From: an uncultured Mesorhizobium sp.
Lineage (GTDB): Bacteria > Pseudomonadota > Alphaproteobacteria > Rhizobiales > Rhizobiaceae
Reading direction: 5' to 3'
Assembly (NCBI GenBank): GCA_937958475.1
Contig: CALFXR010000069.1
Location: forward strand, 21,194-85,193
Length of the DNA: 64,000 nucleotides
The position numbers were made by a program, and so were the translations under genes. Positions within the stretch are counted from its first letter, which is position 1, and each line of letters starts with the position of its first letter. The notes beneath the pieces were generated by a model, which was not told the origin of the DNA, made no database searches, and worked only from the letters and a program-made list of their open reading frames with translations. Below are positions 25,567 through 34,329 of this stretch, in pieces.

Positions 25567-26346
25567 CTAGTGGTTGAACCGCGACACGAAGGCCGCCAGG
25601 CGTTCGTTCGCGGGATTGCGGATGGTCTGGTCCGGCGTGCCCTCGACGACGATCCGGCCGCCGTCCAGGAAAAGGATGCGATCGGCCACGTCGGCGGCGA
25701 ACGCCATCTCGTGCGTGACGATCGCCATCGTCATGCCCTCGTCCGCCAGTCGCCGGATCACGCTCAGCACCTCGCCGACGAGTTCGGGATCGAGCGCGCT
25801 CGTGACCTCGTCGAGCAGCAGCACTTCGGGTTTCATCGCCAGCGCGCGGGCGATCGCCACGCGCTGCTTCTGGCCGCCGGACAGGTGGCTCGGATAGGCA
25901 TCGCGTTTTTCTGCGAGCCCCACTTGCGACAGGAGTTCCATCGCGTGGGCTTCCGCCTCCGCCCGGGGGGTGCCGCAGACGATCACCGGCCCCTCGACGA
26001 CGTTCTGGATCACCGTCTTGTGCGGAAAGAGGTTGAAGTGCTGGAACACCATGCCGACGTGGCGGCGCAGCGTGCCGATGCCCGTCGTGCCTTCGGTGTC
26101 GCGGAATTTCCTGCCGATGCGCCGGCCGCGGAAGACGACTTCGCCGCCGGTCGGCAGCTCCAGCATGTTGAGGCAGCGTATCAGCGTCGACTTGCCGGAA
26201 CCGGACGGGCCGATCAGCCCCACCACCTCGCCGCGTCCGAGCGCGACGTCGACCCCTTTCAGCACCTCGAGCGTGCCGAAGGATTTCCTGATCCCGTGTG
26301 CCTCGAGGACCGCCGGGGACGGCGCGGAGGTTTGCACAGTGCTCAT
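25567..26346 (-). CDS. Polar amino-acid ABC transporter ATP-binding protein (GlnQ/HisP type)
   Basis: A 259-residue cytoplasmic ATPase. Walker A is GPSGSGKSTLIRC, the signature LSGGQKQRVAIARALA and Walker B VLLLDEVTSALDPELVGEV; the H-loop is TIVTHEMAFA-like (AIVTHEMAFAADV). Walker B has EVTSAL, the usual form in this family. GAGGAGATCGAG precedes ATG 26346. It works with the permease at 26357 and, in all likelihood, the family 3 receptor at 33380. Confidence 0.95.
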   Translation of the reverse strand: MSTVQTSAPSPAVLEAHGIRKSFGTLEVLKGVDVALGRGEVVGLIGPSGSGKSTLIRCLNMLELPTGGEVVFRGRRIGRKFRDTEGTTGIGTLRRHVGMVFQHFNLFPHKTVIQNVVEGPVIVCGTPRAEAEAHAMELLSQVGLAEKRDAYPSHLSGGQKQRVAIARALAMKPEVLLLDEVTSALDPELVGEVLSVIRRLADEGMTMAIVTHEMAFAADVADRILFLDGGRIVVEGTPDQTIRNPANERLAAFVSRFNH

Positions 26347-26356
26347 CTCGATCTCC

Positions 26357-27019
26357 TCAATCGCTCGCGCGCATGCGCCGCTCGATCCAGTCGGCGACCT
26401 GGGTCAGCGGGAACAGGACCGCGATGTAGAGCGCGGCCATCACCGTGTAGGACTCCAGCGGACGGTAGGTCTGGCTGTTCACCACCGCGGCCATGTAGGC
26501 GAGATCGGCGACCGAGATCACCGAGACCAGCGAGGTGTTCTTGAACTGGATCACCGACTGGTTGATGAACGCCGGCAGCATGCGCTTGAAGGCCTGCGGC
26601 ATGACGATGCGCTTCATCGACTGCCAGGGGCTCATGCCGATGGCGGCCGCGGCCTCGCGCTGCCCCTTGTCGATGGAGAGGATGCCGCCGCGAAAGATCT
26701 CGGCGTAGAAGGCGCCGACATAGAGCGACAGCGTCAGCATCGCCGCGACGCGGTTGTCGATCGTGACGCCGACCAGCAGCGGGAAGGCGTAGTAGAACCA
26801 CAGCAGCTGCACCAGCAGAGGCGAGCAGCGGAAGATCTCCTGATAGGCGCGCGCGATGACGGAGAGTACCTTCCAGCCCGAGAGGCGGGCGGCGCAGGTC
26901 AGCGCGCCGATCAGGATGCCGAACAGGATCGAGCCGAAGGTGTAGACCACCGTCAGCCACAGGCCGTACACGAACAGGTCCCAGTACTGCCACAGGACGT
27001 TGAAATCCCATCTGTACAT
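26357..27019 (-). CDS. Polar amino-acid ABC transporter permease
   Basis: A 220-residue HisM/GlnP-type permease with about five helices. The EAA loop REAAAAIGMSPWQSMKRIVMPQAF and the block AYQEIFRCSPLLVQLLWFYYAFPLL are diagnostic. ATG 27019 follows GGGGGAACG. Only one permease gene is present, so a homodimer is expected. It lies between the DapA-family gene and the ATPase in the same operon. Confidence 0.95.
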   Translation of the reverse strand: MYRWDFNVLWQYWDLFVYGLWLTVVYTFGSILFGILIGALTCAARLSGWKVLSVIARAYQEIFRCSPLLVQLLWFYYAFPLLVGVTIDNRVAAMLTLSLYVGAFYAEIFRGGILSIDKGQREAAAAIGMSPWQSMKRIVMPQAFKRMLPAFINQSVIQFKNTSLVSVISVADLAYMAAVVNSQTYRPLESYTVMAALYIAVLFPLTQVADWIERRMRASD

Positions 27020-27089
27020 CAGCGTTCCCCCTGGCTGCGGCTCCGGATGGCCGGCCGCATTGTCCTTTGATTGATCGGCGGCGGCAACG

Positions 27090-28007
27090 TCACGCGGCCG
27101 CCGCGGCCGACGAGGTCGCCACGCGGTAGCGCGACACGGCCGCTGCCAGCCGCTCCAGATTGCCGGGGTCCATGGCGGTCAGCGGCAGACGAAGCTCGGC
27201 GCTCGCCAGCCCCGCCAGCGACAGCGCCGCCTTGGCCGGCACCGGGTTCGGCTCGACGAACAGCATTTCCGTCAGTTCCGCCAGTTCCTCGTGGCGGGCG
27301 AGGGCTGCGGCGGCATCGCCGCGGCGCCAGGCATCGACCAGCGCCACCATGCCTTGCGGCGCGACATTGGAGACGACACTGGTCACCCCGACCGCGCCCG
27401 CCGCCAGGAAAGGCAGCGTCAGCGCGTCGTCGCCGGAATGGATCGGGAAGTCGCGCCCACAGGCGCGCCGGATGCGCGTGACGCGCTCGACCGAGCCGCC
27501 GGCTTCCTTGATGGCGACGACGTTGGCGTGGCGCTCCGCGAGCCGGGCGCATGTGTCGGCCGCGATCTCGATGCCGCAGCGGCCGGGAACGCTGTAGAGC
27601 ATCACCGGCAGACCGGTGGCTCCGACCACGGCGCCGTAGTGGGCGAGGAGGCCCGCCTGCGTCGGCTTGTTGTAGTAGGGCGTGACGACGAGCAGCCCGT
27701 CCGCTCCGGCGGCTTCCGCATGGCGCGCCTTTTCGACGGTCGTGCGCGTGTCGTTGGTGCCGACGCCGGCCAGGACCATCACCTTGCCACACGCGATGCG
27801 CACCGTGCGGGCGACGAGGTCGTCGATCTCGTCCTGTCTCAGCGTGGCCGCTTCGCCGGTCGTGCCGGCTGTCACCAGCCCTGCCACCCCGGCCGCGACC
27901 TGCCGCTCTACCAGCGCCTCGAAGGCGGCGACGTCCACCGTGCCGTCCCGGAAGGGGGTGACCAGCGCCGTGAAGACCCCGTCGAGCCTGTTCCTGTCGA
28001 AATCCAT
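27090..28007 (-). CDS. Dihydrodipicolinate synthase/N-acetylneuraminate lyase family protein
   Basis: A 305-residue class I aldolase-fold enzyme that forms a Schiff base through K167 (IKEAGGS); Y138 in YSVPGR and the GTTGEAATL motif complete the DapA signature. Family members include DapA, keto-deoxy-acid dehydratases and delta-1-pyrroline-4-hydroxy-2-carboxylate deaminase of hydroxyproline catabolism. The neighbouring aldehyde dehydrogenase and three-subunit flavin dehydrogenase argue for the deaminase role rather than lysine biosynthesis. A true DapA cannot be excluded because the key residues are retained. AGGAA precedes ATG 28007; the frame is open far upstream but overlaps the next gene. 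Confidence 0.85.
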   Translation of the reverse strand: MDFDRNRLDGVFTALVTPFRDGTVDVAAFEALVERQVAAGVAGLVTAGTTGEAATLRQDEIDDLVARTVRIACGKVMVLAGVGTNDTRTTVEKARHAEAAGADGLLVVTPYYNKPTQAGLLAHYGAVVGATGLPVMLYSVPGRCGIEIAADTCARLAERHANVVAIKEAGGSVERVTRIRRACGRDFPIHSGDDALTLPFLAAGAVGVTSVVSNVAPQGMVALVDAWRRGDAAAALARHEELAELTEMLFVEPNPVPAKAALSLAGLASAELRLPLTAMDPGNLERLAAAVSRYRVATSSAAAAA

Positions 28008-28018
28008 GTTCCTGCCCC

Positions 28019-29422
28019 CTAGTCGATGACCACGCGCGTTTCCGACATCTCGCGGAGCGCGATGCGCACGCCCTCGCGTCCGAGCCCGCTCGACTTGATG
28101 CCGCCGAAGGGCACGTGCTCGGCGCGGAAGTCCGGCCCTTCGTTGACCATCACGCCGCCGACCGCGAGGTCGCGCGAGAACTGCTTGATGAGCGCGTGGT
28201 CGTTCGTGAAGACGCCCGCCTGCAGGCCGTAGGGTCCGGCGTTGACCTCGGCGATGGCATCGTCCGCGTCGACGAAGGTGCGGATGGCGATCACCGGCCC
28301 GAACGTCTCCTCGGCGATCAGCGGCGCGTCGGCGGCAACGCAGGCAAGCACGGTAGGTTCGACCAGCGTTCCCGACCGGCCTCCGCCGGCGAGCAGCTTC
28401 GCTCCTCCGGCAAGCGTGGCCTGCACGCGCCGCTCGACCACGGCGGCGGCATCCTCGTCGATCACCGGCCCCATGTCGGTGTCGTCCCTTTCCGGGTCGC
28501 CGGTGCGCACCGCCGCCACGGCCGACAGCAGCCGTTCCGTGAACTCGGCCTCGATGTCGCGATGCAGGTAGAGCTTCTTCACGGCCGCGCAGCTCTGACC
28601 GGCGATCTCGAAGCGGTGGGCGACGGCCGTGGCCACGGCCCTGTCCAGGTCTGCATCGGGCAGCACGAAGAGCGGATCGTTGCCGCCCAGTTCCATCAGG
28701 CAGCGCACGAGCCCGCTGGCGTTCTTCAGCGCCAGGCCCGCCGCCGGGCCGCCGGTGAAGGACAACAGGTCGATCGGCGCGCGGGCGAGCGCGAGCGCCG
28801 CCTCCGCACCGCCATGGATCACCTGGAACAGCCCCTCGGGAAAGCCTGCCTCGACCGCCAGTTCGGCCAGCCGCGCGGCGGCGAGGGGAGCCTTCGGCGA
28901 GGGCTTCGCCACGACGGCGTTTCCGGCGGCGATGGCCGGCCCCAGCTTGTGGCAGAGCAGGTTGAGCGGATAGTTGAAGGGCGTCACGGCGGCGACGACG
29001 CCGACGGGCTGCCAGGTGATCGACGCGTGCCGGTCGACCCCGCCAGACACGATGCCGCAATGAAGCACCTCGCCGTCGAGGAAGGTCGCGGCGTCGCCGG
29101 AGAGGCGCAGCGTGTTCTGCGCGCGGCGCACCTCGTTGCGGGCCTCGCGGATCGTCTTGCCGACTTCGGCGCAGATGATCCGTGCCAGTTCCTCGGCTTG
29201 CGCCGCGATGCGGGAGGCTAGCGCGTCGAGCAGCGTTCGCCGCTGGAACGGGGTCGAAAGCCGGAAGTCCCGCTGCGCCCCCTTGGCGCGGGCGACGGCG
29301 CGGCCGATGTCGGCGGCGGAAGCAGTGCCGACTTCGCCGAACGGCGCGCCGCCCCAGGGCCTGCGGACGATGATGGCGGCTGGCGTCGCGGGGGTCTTTC
29401 TCTGGGCGGCGTGGGACATCAT
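28019..29422 (-). CDS. Aldehyde dehydrogenase (semialdehyde dehydrogenase-like)
   Basis: A 467-residue aldehyde dehydrogenase with the catalytic cysteine in GQSCAAVKK and the base in MELGGND; TPFNYPLNLLCHKLGPAIAA and EETFGPVIAIRTF are family blocks. ATG 29422 overlaps the stop of the preceding flavoprotein as ATGA; ATG 29419 is equally possible. In hydroxyproline pathways this position is taken by 2-oxoglutarate-semialdehyde dehydrogenase, which would suit the DapA-like deaminase next to it. The C-terminal EHVPFGGIKSSGLGREG is usual. Confidence 0.9.
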   Translation of the reverse strand: MMSHAAQRKTPATPAAIIVRRPWGGAPFGEVGTASAADIGRAVARAKGAQRDFRLSTPFQRRTLLDALASRIAAQAEELARIICAEVGKTIREARNEVRRAQNTLRLSGDAATFLDGEVLHCGIVSGGVDRHASITWQPVGVVAAVTPFNYPLNLLCHKLGPAIAAGNAVVAKPSPKAPLAAARLAELAVEAGFPEGLFQVIHGGAEAALALARAPIDLLSFTGGPAAGLALKNASGLVRCLMELGGNDPLFVLPDADLDRAVATAVAHRFEIAGQSCAAVKKLYLHRDIEAEFTERLLSAVAAVRTGDPERDDTDMGPVIDEDAAAVVERRVQATLAGGAKLLAGGGRSGTLVEPTVLACVAADAPLIAEETFGPVIAIRTFVDADDAIAEVNAGPYGLQAGVFTNDHALIKQFSRDLAVGGVMVNEGPDFRAEHVPFGGIKSSGLGREGVRIALREMSETRVVID

Positions 29423-30744
29423 TCCTCTCGTGTTTCTTCTTCGGCGGCGAGCGCCGCGATCAGGACGGGACGTGCGGGCCAGCGGTCGCGGCTGAGCGGA
29501 CCGGCCACCGTGCCGGGGCGGGCCGCGGCGATGAGCGCCTGCACGTTGTCGGCGCAGAAACGGCCCTGGCACGACCCCATGCCGAAGCGCCCGTTCAGCT
29601 TGATCTCGCGCGGACCCACGGGGTCCGGCTCGGTCAGCATGGCGCGCAACTGGCCGACCGTGCGTCCCTCGCAGCGGCACAGCACCGTCTCGTCAGGCAG
29701 CGCGGCGAGGCCGCCGTCGTCCCGCACCGGCTTGAACAGCGCGCCGAGCACGGCCTGCGCCCGCCGCTGGCGCGAAACTTCCGGCGCATGCCGCCGCGGC
29801 GCCGTTCCGGTGAGCAGCGCGACCGCTTCGCGGGCGGCGGCGCGGCCGTCCGCCTCCGCCGCGCCCACGCCGAGTGCCTCGCGGCAGTCGCCCGCTCGCA
29901 GGACGAAGGGTTCGCCGCGCGCCGTAGCCGGCAGGCCGAAATCGTTGGGGCGGATGCCGTCGTGCAGGGCGACGGTGTCCGCCCGGATCCGGCGGGTAGC
30001 GCCGTTGCGGTCCTCGATCGAGGCGAGGAGACGCCCGTCCTCGCGCGAGATCGACGTCAGCCGGGACCCGCGCAGCCAGGGCGTGCCGGCAGCACGCACA
30101 CGCACCAGGTGCGCTGCAGCCTCCGCGACCAGGCCGGGAAACGCGGCCATGCGCAGGGCGGCCAGGGGACGGGCGAGGGGATCGCCCGCCTCGACCACCG
30201 CGACCGGCGGCCGGCCGAGGCGCGCGAGATCGGCTGCCAGCGCGACGGCGAGCGGCCCGTTGCCGGCGATCACGATGTCGCCCCGTGGCGCCTCGCCGGT
30301 TTCCTTGATCAGCATCTGCAGGCCGCCGGCCGTCACCACGCCGTCGAGCTGCCAGCCGGGGCGCGGCAGCACGCGCTCGACGGCGCCCACCGCGACGATC
30401 ACGGCGCGGGTGCGAACCGTCCGCACGCGGCCGCCGTTGCGGTCGTCGAGGAGCACGAGGCCGTCCGTGTCGACGCCGAGGAAGACGTGACGAAGGCGCG
30501 GCGTCACCGCTGCGCGGCGAAGCTCGTCCTCCAGCCGCGACCACTGCCGCGCGCGGCGATCGCCGGCCTGCATTCCGGCCGCCCGTCCTGCCGGCTGCCG
30601 ATAGTAGGCGCCGCCCAGTGCCGGCCGCTGTTCCGCCAGCTCGACGGTCAGGCCGGCGCGGCAGAGCTCGGCCGCCGCCGCGACGCCGGCGGCCCCGCCG
30701 CCGACCACCAGCGTGTCGCAGACGATGTCGGCGGGCCTATCCAT
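29419..30744 (-). CDS. FAD-dependent dehydrogenase alpha subunit (HcnB/OoxA-like) with BFD-type [2Fe-2S] domain
   Basis: A 441-residue NAD(P)/FAD-fold flavoprotein. The N-terminal dinucleotide motif is VVGGGAAGVAAAAELCRAG and the second one IVIAGNGPLAVALAADLAR. The C-terminus has LCRCEGRTVGQL and CQGRFC, a bacterioferritin-associated-ferredoxin-like [2Fe-2S] site. This layout is that of the A or alpha subunit of hydrogen cyanide synthase, octopine/nopaline oxidases and D-hydroxyproline dehydrogenases. It overlaps the small ferredoxin gene by eight bases, and together with the subunit at 30988 makes a three-part enzyme. Confidence 0.9.
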   Translation of the reverse strand: MDRPADIVCDTLVVGGGAAGVAAAAELCRAGLTVELAEQRPALGGAYYRQPAGRAAGMQAGDRRARQWSRLEDELRRAAVTPRLRHVFLGVDTDGLVLLDDRNGGRVRTVRTRAVIVAVGAVERVLPRPGWQLDGVVTAGGLQMLIKETGEAPRGDIVIAGNGPLAVALAADLARLGRPPVAVVEAGDPLARPLAALRMAAFPGLVAEAAAHLVRVRAAGTPWLRGSRLTSISREDGRLLASIEDRNGATRRIRADTVALHDGIRPNDFGLPATARGEPFVLRAGDCREALGVGAAEADGRAAAREAVALLTGTAPRRHAPEVSRQRRAQAVLGALFKPVRDDGGLAALPDETVLCRCEGRTVGQLRAMLTEPDPVGPREIKLNGRFGMGSCQGRFCADNVQALIAAARPGTVAGPLSRDRWPARPVLIAALAAEEETREE

Positions 30745-30991
30745 GGGCCATCTCCACGGCTTCGACGGCCATCCCCTCGCACGCCGGTGTCAGGCAGGCT
30801 TCGACCACCGAACCGCCGACGCTGACGACGCAGTTCTGGCAGGCGCCGATGCCGCAGAAATAGCGCAGCCCGGCACCGGCGCCGTCGCGGCCCAGGTTGC
30901 GGATCCCGGCGCGCATCAACGCGGCAGCGACGCTTTCGCCTTCGCGAAACGGCACGGCCACGCCCTTCCACAGGAAGCTGCCGGCGCTCAT
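30737..30991 (-). CDS. (2Fe-2S)-binding small subunit (HcnA-like)
   Basis: An 84-residue plant-type ferredoxin domain. YFCGIGACQNC gives three cysteines (C-x4-C-x2-C) and ACLTPACEG the fourth. It is the gamma or HcnA-like subunit that carries electrons between the two flavin subunits. Its ATG overlaps the stop of the upstream flavoprotein gene (ATGA) and its end overlaps the downstream one, so all three subunits are translationally coupled. Confidence 0.9.
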   Translation of the reverse strand: MSAGSFLWKGVAVPFREGESVAAALMRAGIRNLGRDGAGAGLRYFCGIGACQNCVVSVGGSVVEACLTPACEGMAVEAVEMAHG

Positions 30992-32163
30992 GCGACGAGG
31001 CTCCGCGGCTCGAAGCGGCCCGGCGCGAAGGGCGTGAGGTCGAGTTCCGTCGTCTCGCCGGCCACCAGCCTGGCGATCTCGCGGCCGACCAGCGGCCCGA
31101 GGCAGATGCCGTCGCCTTCGAAGCCGGTCGCCACCAAAAGGTTCTCAATATCCGGCATCCGGCCGACGATGGGCAGGCCGTCGCGTGTCGCCGTGCGCAC
31201 GCCGGCAAACACGCGGATGGCGCGCAGGTGCGCAAGCGCGGGCATCAGCTTCACCGCGCTCGCCAGCAGGCGGCTCACCGCGTCGTGGTCGTTGCCGGTG
31301 TCTTCGCGCTCCTCGCGCGTGCTGCCGATGAGGAACTGGCCGGTGCGCAGCGGGTCGATCACCAGGCCGAACCGCCGGCCGGTCTCGGCGCTCGCCGCTC
31401 GTATCGCATCCTTGCTGAGGAGGTATCGGCACGACATCAGCGATCCGGGCAGCGAGGCGGCCAGCGCCGGTGAGCGCTCCGTCACGACGAGCTGGCCCTT
31501 CCGCGGCCGTGTGGCGTCCGGCAGGCCGAGCAGCGCCGCCGATCCGCCACCTGCCGCGATCACGACATGGTCGGCCTCCACCGCGCCGCGCGCGGTGCGC
31601 ACCGCCGTCACGGTCTTCCCGTCGCTTTTCGGCGCCAGGCCGGTCACGGCGACACCGCGCTCGACCGTCACGCCGCTCGCCGCGATCAGCCGGCGCACGA
31701 TCTCGTAGCCGATGGCGTGGCCCTCTTCTCCGACTTCGACCGCCAGCCGCACATGGGGCGCGACGCCGGGCAGGTGCTGCCGCAGCGCCCCGCCTTCGAG
31801 ATGGCGCAGGCGCATGCCCTCGCCGGCAAGGGCCGCAGAGTGTTCGACGAGCTTTTCCGCTTCCTTCTCGTTCTCGGCGACCATCATCGTCGGCCGGCTC
31901 TTGAACAGGCCCGCAAACAGCCCGTCCCGCTCGAGCTGGCGGTAAAGGGCAATGCCGGCGAGCGCGGCCGTCATCATCGGACCGGGCCGCTTGCTCGCCA
32001 CGGAGACCGCGCCGTCCGCCGCCCCGCTGGCAGCGGACGCCGGTGCGGACGCCTCGATCAGCCTGACGCGAAAACCCCGTTGCGACAAGAAATAGCAGGT
32101 CGCCGCGCCGACGATGCCGGCGCCGACGACAACCACCGATTTTCCGCCTATGCTTCCCGTCAT
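30988..32163 (-). CDS. FAD-dependent amine/D-amino-acid dehydrogenase (DAO fold), beta subunit
   Basis: A 391-residue DAO-superfamily flavoprotein. VVVVGAGIVGAATCYFLSQRG is the FAD motif, GRMPDIENLLVATGFEGDGICLGPLVG is the C-terminal FAD contact, and RPRKGQLVVTER is a common mid-region block. Members oxidise the C-N bond of glycine, D-amino acids, cyclic imino acids or opines. ATG 32163 is used; a GTG at 32187 would add eight residues. It is the first gene of the operon and divergent from the LysR regulator. Substrate candidates are cis-4-hydroxy-D-proline or an opine. Confidence 0.9.
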   Translation of the reverse strand: MTGSIGGKSVVVVGAGIVGAATCYFLSQRGFRVRLIEASAPASAASGAADGAVSVASKRPGPMMTAALAGIALYRQLERDGLFAGLFKSRPTMMVAENEKEAEKLVEHSAALAGEGMRLRHLEGGALRQHLPGVAPHVRLAVEVGEEGHAIGYEIVRRLIAASGVTVERGVAVTGLAPKSDGKTVTAVRTARGAVEADHVVIAAGGGSAALLGLPDATRPRKGQLVVTERSPALAASLPGSLMSCRYLLSKDAIRAASAETGRRFGLVIDPLRTGQFLIGSTREEREDTGNDHDAVSRLLASAVKLMPALAHLRAIRVFAGVRTATRDGLPIVGRMPDIENLLVATGFEGDGICLGPLVGREIARLVAGETTELDLTPFAPGRFEPRSLVA

Positions 32164-32288
32164 CGACTGCCGATGCCACCCGTTCACGATCCGGCGAGAT
32201 GCCGGCCGGACGGATTGTCAGCGGGCTGTGCGGGACTGTCGATGCAAGAAGGCAGGCTTGCCTGCGCAGGAAATTTGTAGGGTTTCGC

Positions 32289-33224
32289 TTGGCAAACGCA
32301 CGCGGTGGACGGAGCGGCATCAGCCTCACGCTGATCCAGACCTTCTACGAGGTCGGCAGCCACGGCTCGTTCTCGGGCGCGGCGCGCGAACTCAACATTT
32401 CCTATCAGTCGGCGGCCAACCATGTGCGCCGGCTGGAGCAGATCCTGAAAGCAAAGCTGATCGAATCCGAGCAGGGCGCCAAGCGCATCTCGCTGACTCC
32501 GCGCGGGCGGGCGCTGTTCAACCTGCTGCATCCGGAATTCGACATCATGCTGGAGCGGCTGTCGAAACTCCTGGAGAACCAGCGCTCGGCGCTTCGCGTC
32601 GGCATGCCGCAGGCGATCTTCTTCTACCTGTTCCCCGAGATCCTGGCGACCTTCCGCGCCCGCCATCCGGACATGGAGATCGCCGCCGCCGAACGCGACA
32701 CGGTACTGGCCGACATGGTGAAGAACGGCAGCCTCGACATCTGCCTTTCCGAGCGGCACTTCGGCGATCCGGTCGTGCCGCAGAAGCTGCTCGGCACCTA
32801 CCGGCTGAGCCTGGTCTATCCGAACGACTGGGGGCCGCCGCCCGCGCCGGAAGACGTTCCGGCCTGGAGCGCGGGCCGCCCCTTCGTCACCTACGAGCCC
32901 GGCCAGACGCTGCGCAACCTGGCGCTCGACTTCCTCGGCCGCGAAGGCGCCGCGGCCCAGCCCGCGATCTCCACCTCCGGCAGTTCCAGCGTCAAGCGCT
33001 GCGTCGAGGCGGGGCTGGGCTTCGCCATCATCCCGTCCTGGTGCATCCGCGAGGAGGATCGGGGGATAGCCGCCGTAAAACTGACCAACCTCCCTGCCGT
33101 CGGCGTCTATTTCGGCAATGCCGAGTTCCTCCAGAACCACCCGGCGGTGCGCGAACTGTTCTCCGTCTGTCGCCAGATCCTGGTCGGCCGCGAACTCGAC
33201 GAGCCGGGCGCCGTCGGTCTCTGA
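32289..33224 (+). CDS. LysR-family transcriptional regulator
   Basis: A LysR-type regulator of about 311 residues. The helix-turn-helix occupies the first 65 residues: ISLTLIQTFYEVGSHGSFSG, AARELNISYQSAANHVRRLE, then KRISLTPRGRALFNLL. The effector domain has SALRVGMPQAIFFYLFPEIL and AGLGFAIIPSWCI. TTG 32289 is preferred (AGGG before it) over ATG 32199, which would add about 30 residues with no similarity. It is divergent from the minus-strand amine-dehydrogenase operon and followed by the amino-acid receptor gene, the likely targets. Confidence 0.87.
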   Translation: MANARGGRSGISLTLIQTFYEVGSHGSFSGAARELNISYQSAANHVRRLEQILKAKLIESEQGAKRISLTPRGRALFNLLHPEFDIMLERLSKLLENQRSALRVGMPQAIFFYLFPEILATFRARHPDMEIAAAERDTVLADMVKNGSLDICLSERHFGDPVVPQKLLGTYRLSLVYPNDWGPPPAPEDVPAWSAGRPFVTYEPGQTLRNLALDFLGREGAAAQPAISTSGSSSVKRCVEAGLGFAIIPSWCIREEDRGIAAVKLTNLPAVGVYFGNAEFLQNHPAVRELFSVCRQILVGRELDEPGAVGL

Positions 33225-33240
33225 GATGCGCGGCCGGGAG

Positions 33241-33290
33241 GCCCACCTATAAAAATCGAGATAAGTGGGCAGCATTGTCTAGCATTGTCC
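33241..33290. promoter_or_regulatory. dyad and tandem repeat ahead of the amino-acid receptor gene
   Basis: GCCCACCTAT at 33241-33250 pairs with ATAAGTGGGC at 33261-33270 (nine of ten bases, loop AAAAATCGAG), directly followed by a tandem repeat AGCATTGTCT/AGCATTGTCC at 33271-33290. It lies between the LysR gene and the receptor start at 33380. It could end the LysR transcript or act as an operator. Confidence 0.4.
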
Positions 33291-33379
33291 CGGAGTGCCT
33301 CGCGGTTACGCTGCGGCCGGGTCCACCTTTCGAGCGGTCCTCCGTGAGAGCGGACAGGGGAACAACAAGGGGTTTGCTG

Positions 33380-34207
33380 ATGAACATCCTGAGGAAGATA
33401 CTGGTCGGGGCGACTGTCGCGCTCGGCCTGATGAGCGGCGTCGCGCAGGCGCAGAGTACCGTCGAGGAAATCAAGGCGCGCGGGGTTCTGAGGGTGCCGG
33501 GCATCCTCAACGAGGTGCCCTATTTCAGCAAGGATCCGCGCAGCGGCGAGTGGAAGGGCTTCGTCATCGACATGGCGGGCGACATCGCAAAGACCCTCGA
33601 CGTGAAGCTGGAGGTGGTGGAGTCGAGCTGGGCCAACGCCATCCTCGACGTGCAGAGCGGCAAGGTCGACATGGCCTTCGCGGTGACGGCGACGCCGACG
33701 CGCGCGCTGTCGGTCTGGTTCTCGGAGCCGACCTACTTCAATTCCTTCGTCGTGGTTTCGGCCAAGGACCAGCTCAACGGCAAGACCTGGGCCGAACTCA
33801 ACGATCCGCAGTACACCTTCGCCGTCGACCTGGGTTCCGCGCAGGACCTGATCGCCACCCAGTACCTGCCAAAGGCCAACATGCTGCGCTTCAAGACGCG
33901 CGACGAGGCGATCGTGGCGGTGGTGACCGGCAAGGCGGACGGGCTGGTCAACACCATGCTCAACGGCCTCGTGATGACCAAGAAGACGACGGAACTCGGC
34001 AAGGTGATGGTGCCGACGCCGGTCCTGTCCTCGCCCTCCGTGGTCGCCATCAACTACGGCGCCGACGAGGTCTGGAAGAGCTTCGTGTCGGGCTGGGCGG
34101 CCTACAACCGCCGCATGGGCAACAACCAGACGTGGATCGTCAAGAGCCTGGAGCCTTTCGGCATCACGCTCGACGACATGCCCGAGGGCTTCGGCTTCGG
34201 CGGCTGA
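33380..34207 (+). CDS. ABC transporter substrate-binding protein, family 3 (amino acid)
   Basis: A 275-residue periplasmic receptor with a signal peptide MNILRKILVGATVALGLMSG ending near AQAQS. VEEIKARGVLRVPGI, GFVIDMAGDIAKTLDVKLEVV, GKVDMAFAVTATPTRALSVWFSEPTY and SLEPFGITLDDMPEG are typical SBP_bac_3 blocks. ATG 33380 comes after AAGGGG. It has no permease or ATPase beside it on this strand and most likely feeds the importer at 25567-27019 under the same LysR control. Confidence 0.93.
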   Translation: MNILRKILVGATVALGLMSGVAQAQSTVEEIKARGVLRVPGILNEVPYFSKDPRSGEWKGFVIDMAGDIAKTLDVKLEVVESSWANAILDVQSGKVDMAFAVTATPTRALSVWFSEPTYFNSFVVVSAKDQLNGKTWAELNDPQYTFAVDLGSAQDLIATQYLPKANMLRFKTRDEAIVAVVTGKADGLVNTMLNGLVMTKKTTELGKVMVPTPVLSSPSVVAINYGADEVWKSFVSGWAAYNRRMGNNQTWIVKSLEPFGITLDDMPEGFGFGG

Positions 34208-34234
34208 CGCCGCCGACATCCATCGATCGACCTG

Positions 34235-34268
34235 GCAGGGACGTCCATGGGGCGGCCCTGCTTTTTTT
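34235..34268 (+). terminator. intrinsic terminator after the amino-acid receptor gene
   Basis: GCAGGG at 34235-34240 pairs with CCCTGC at 34256-34261, followed at once by seven Ts. It lies between the receptor gene and the convergent recQ. Confidence 0.8.
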
Positions 34269-34329
34269 CAGCGAACGGCCGCCGCCCGGTCGTCGATCGC
34301 GCGAGCCACGACATTGCGCCGCCGCTGCA

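Noticed and set aside
30737..32163. Hydrogen cyanide synthase (hcnABC)
   Set aside because: The three-subunit layout is shared with opine oxidases and D-hydroxyproline dehydrogenases; the neighbouring DapA-like, aldehyde dehydrogenase and amino-acid importer genes argue for catabolism instead.
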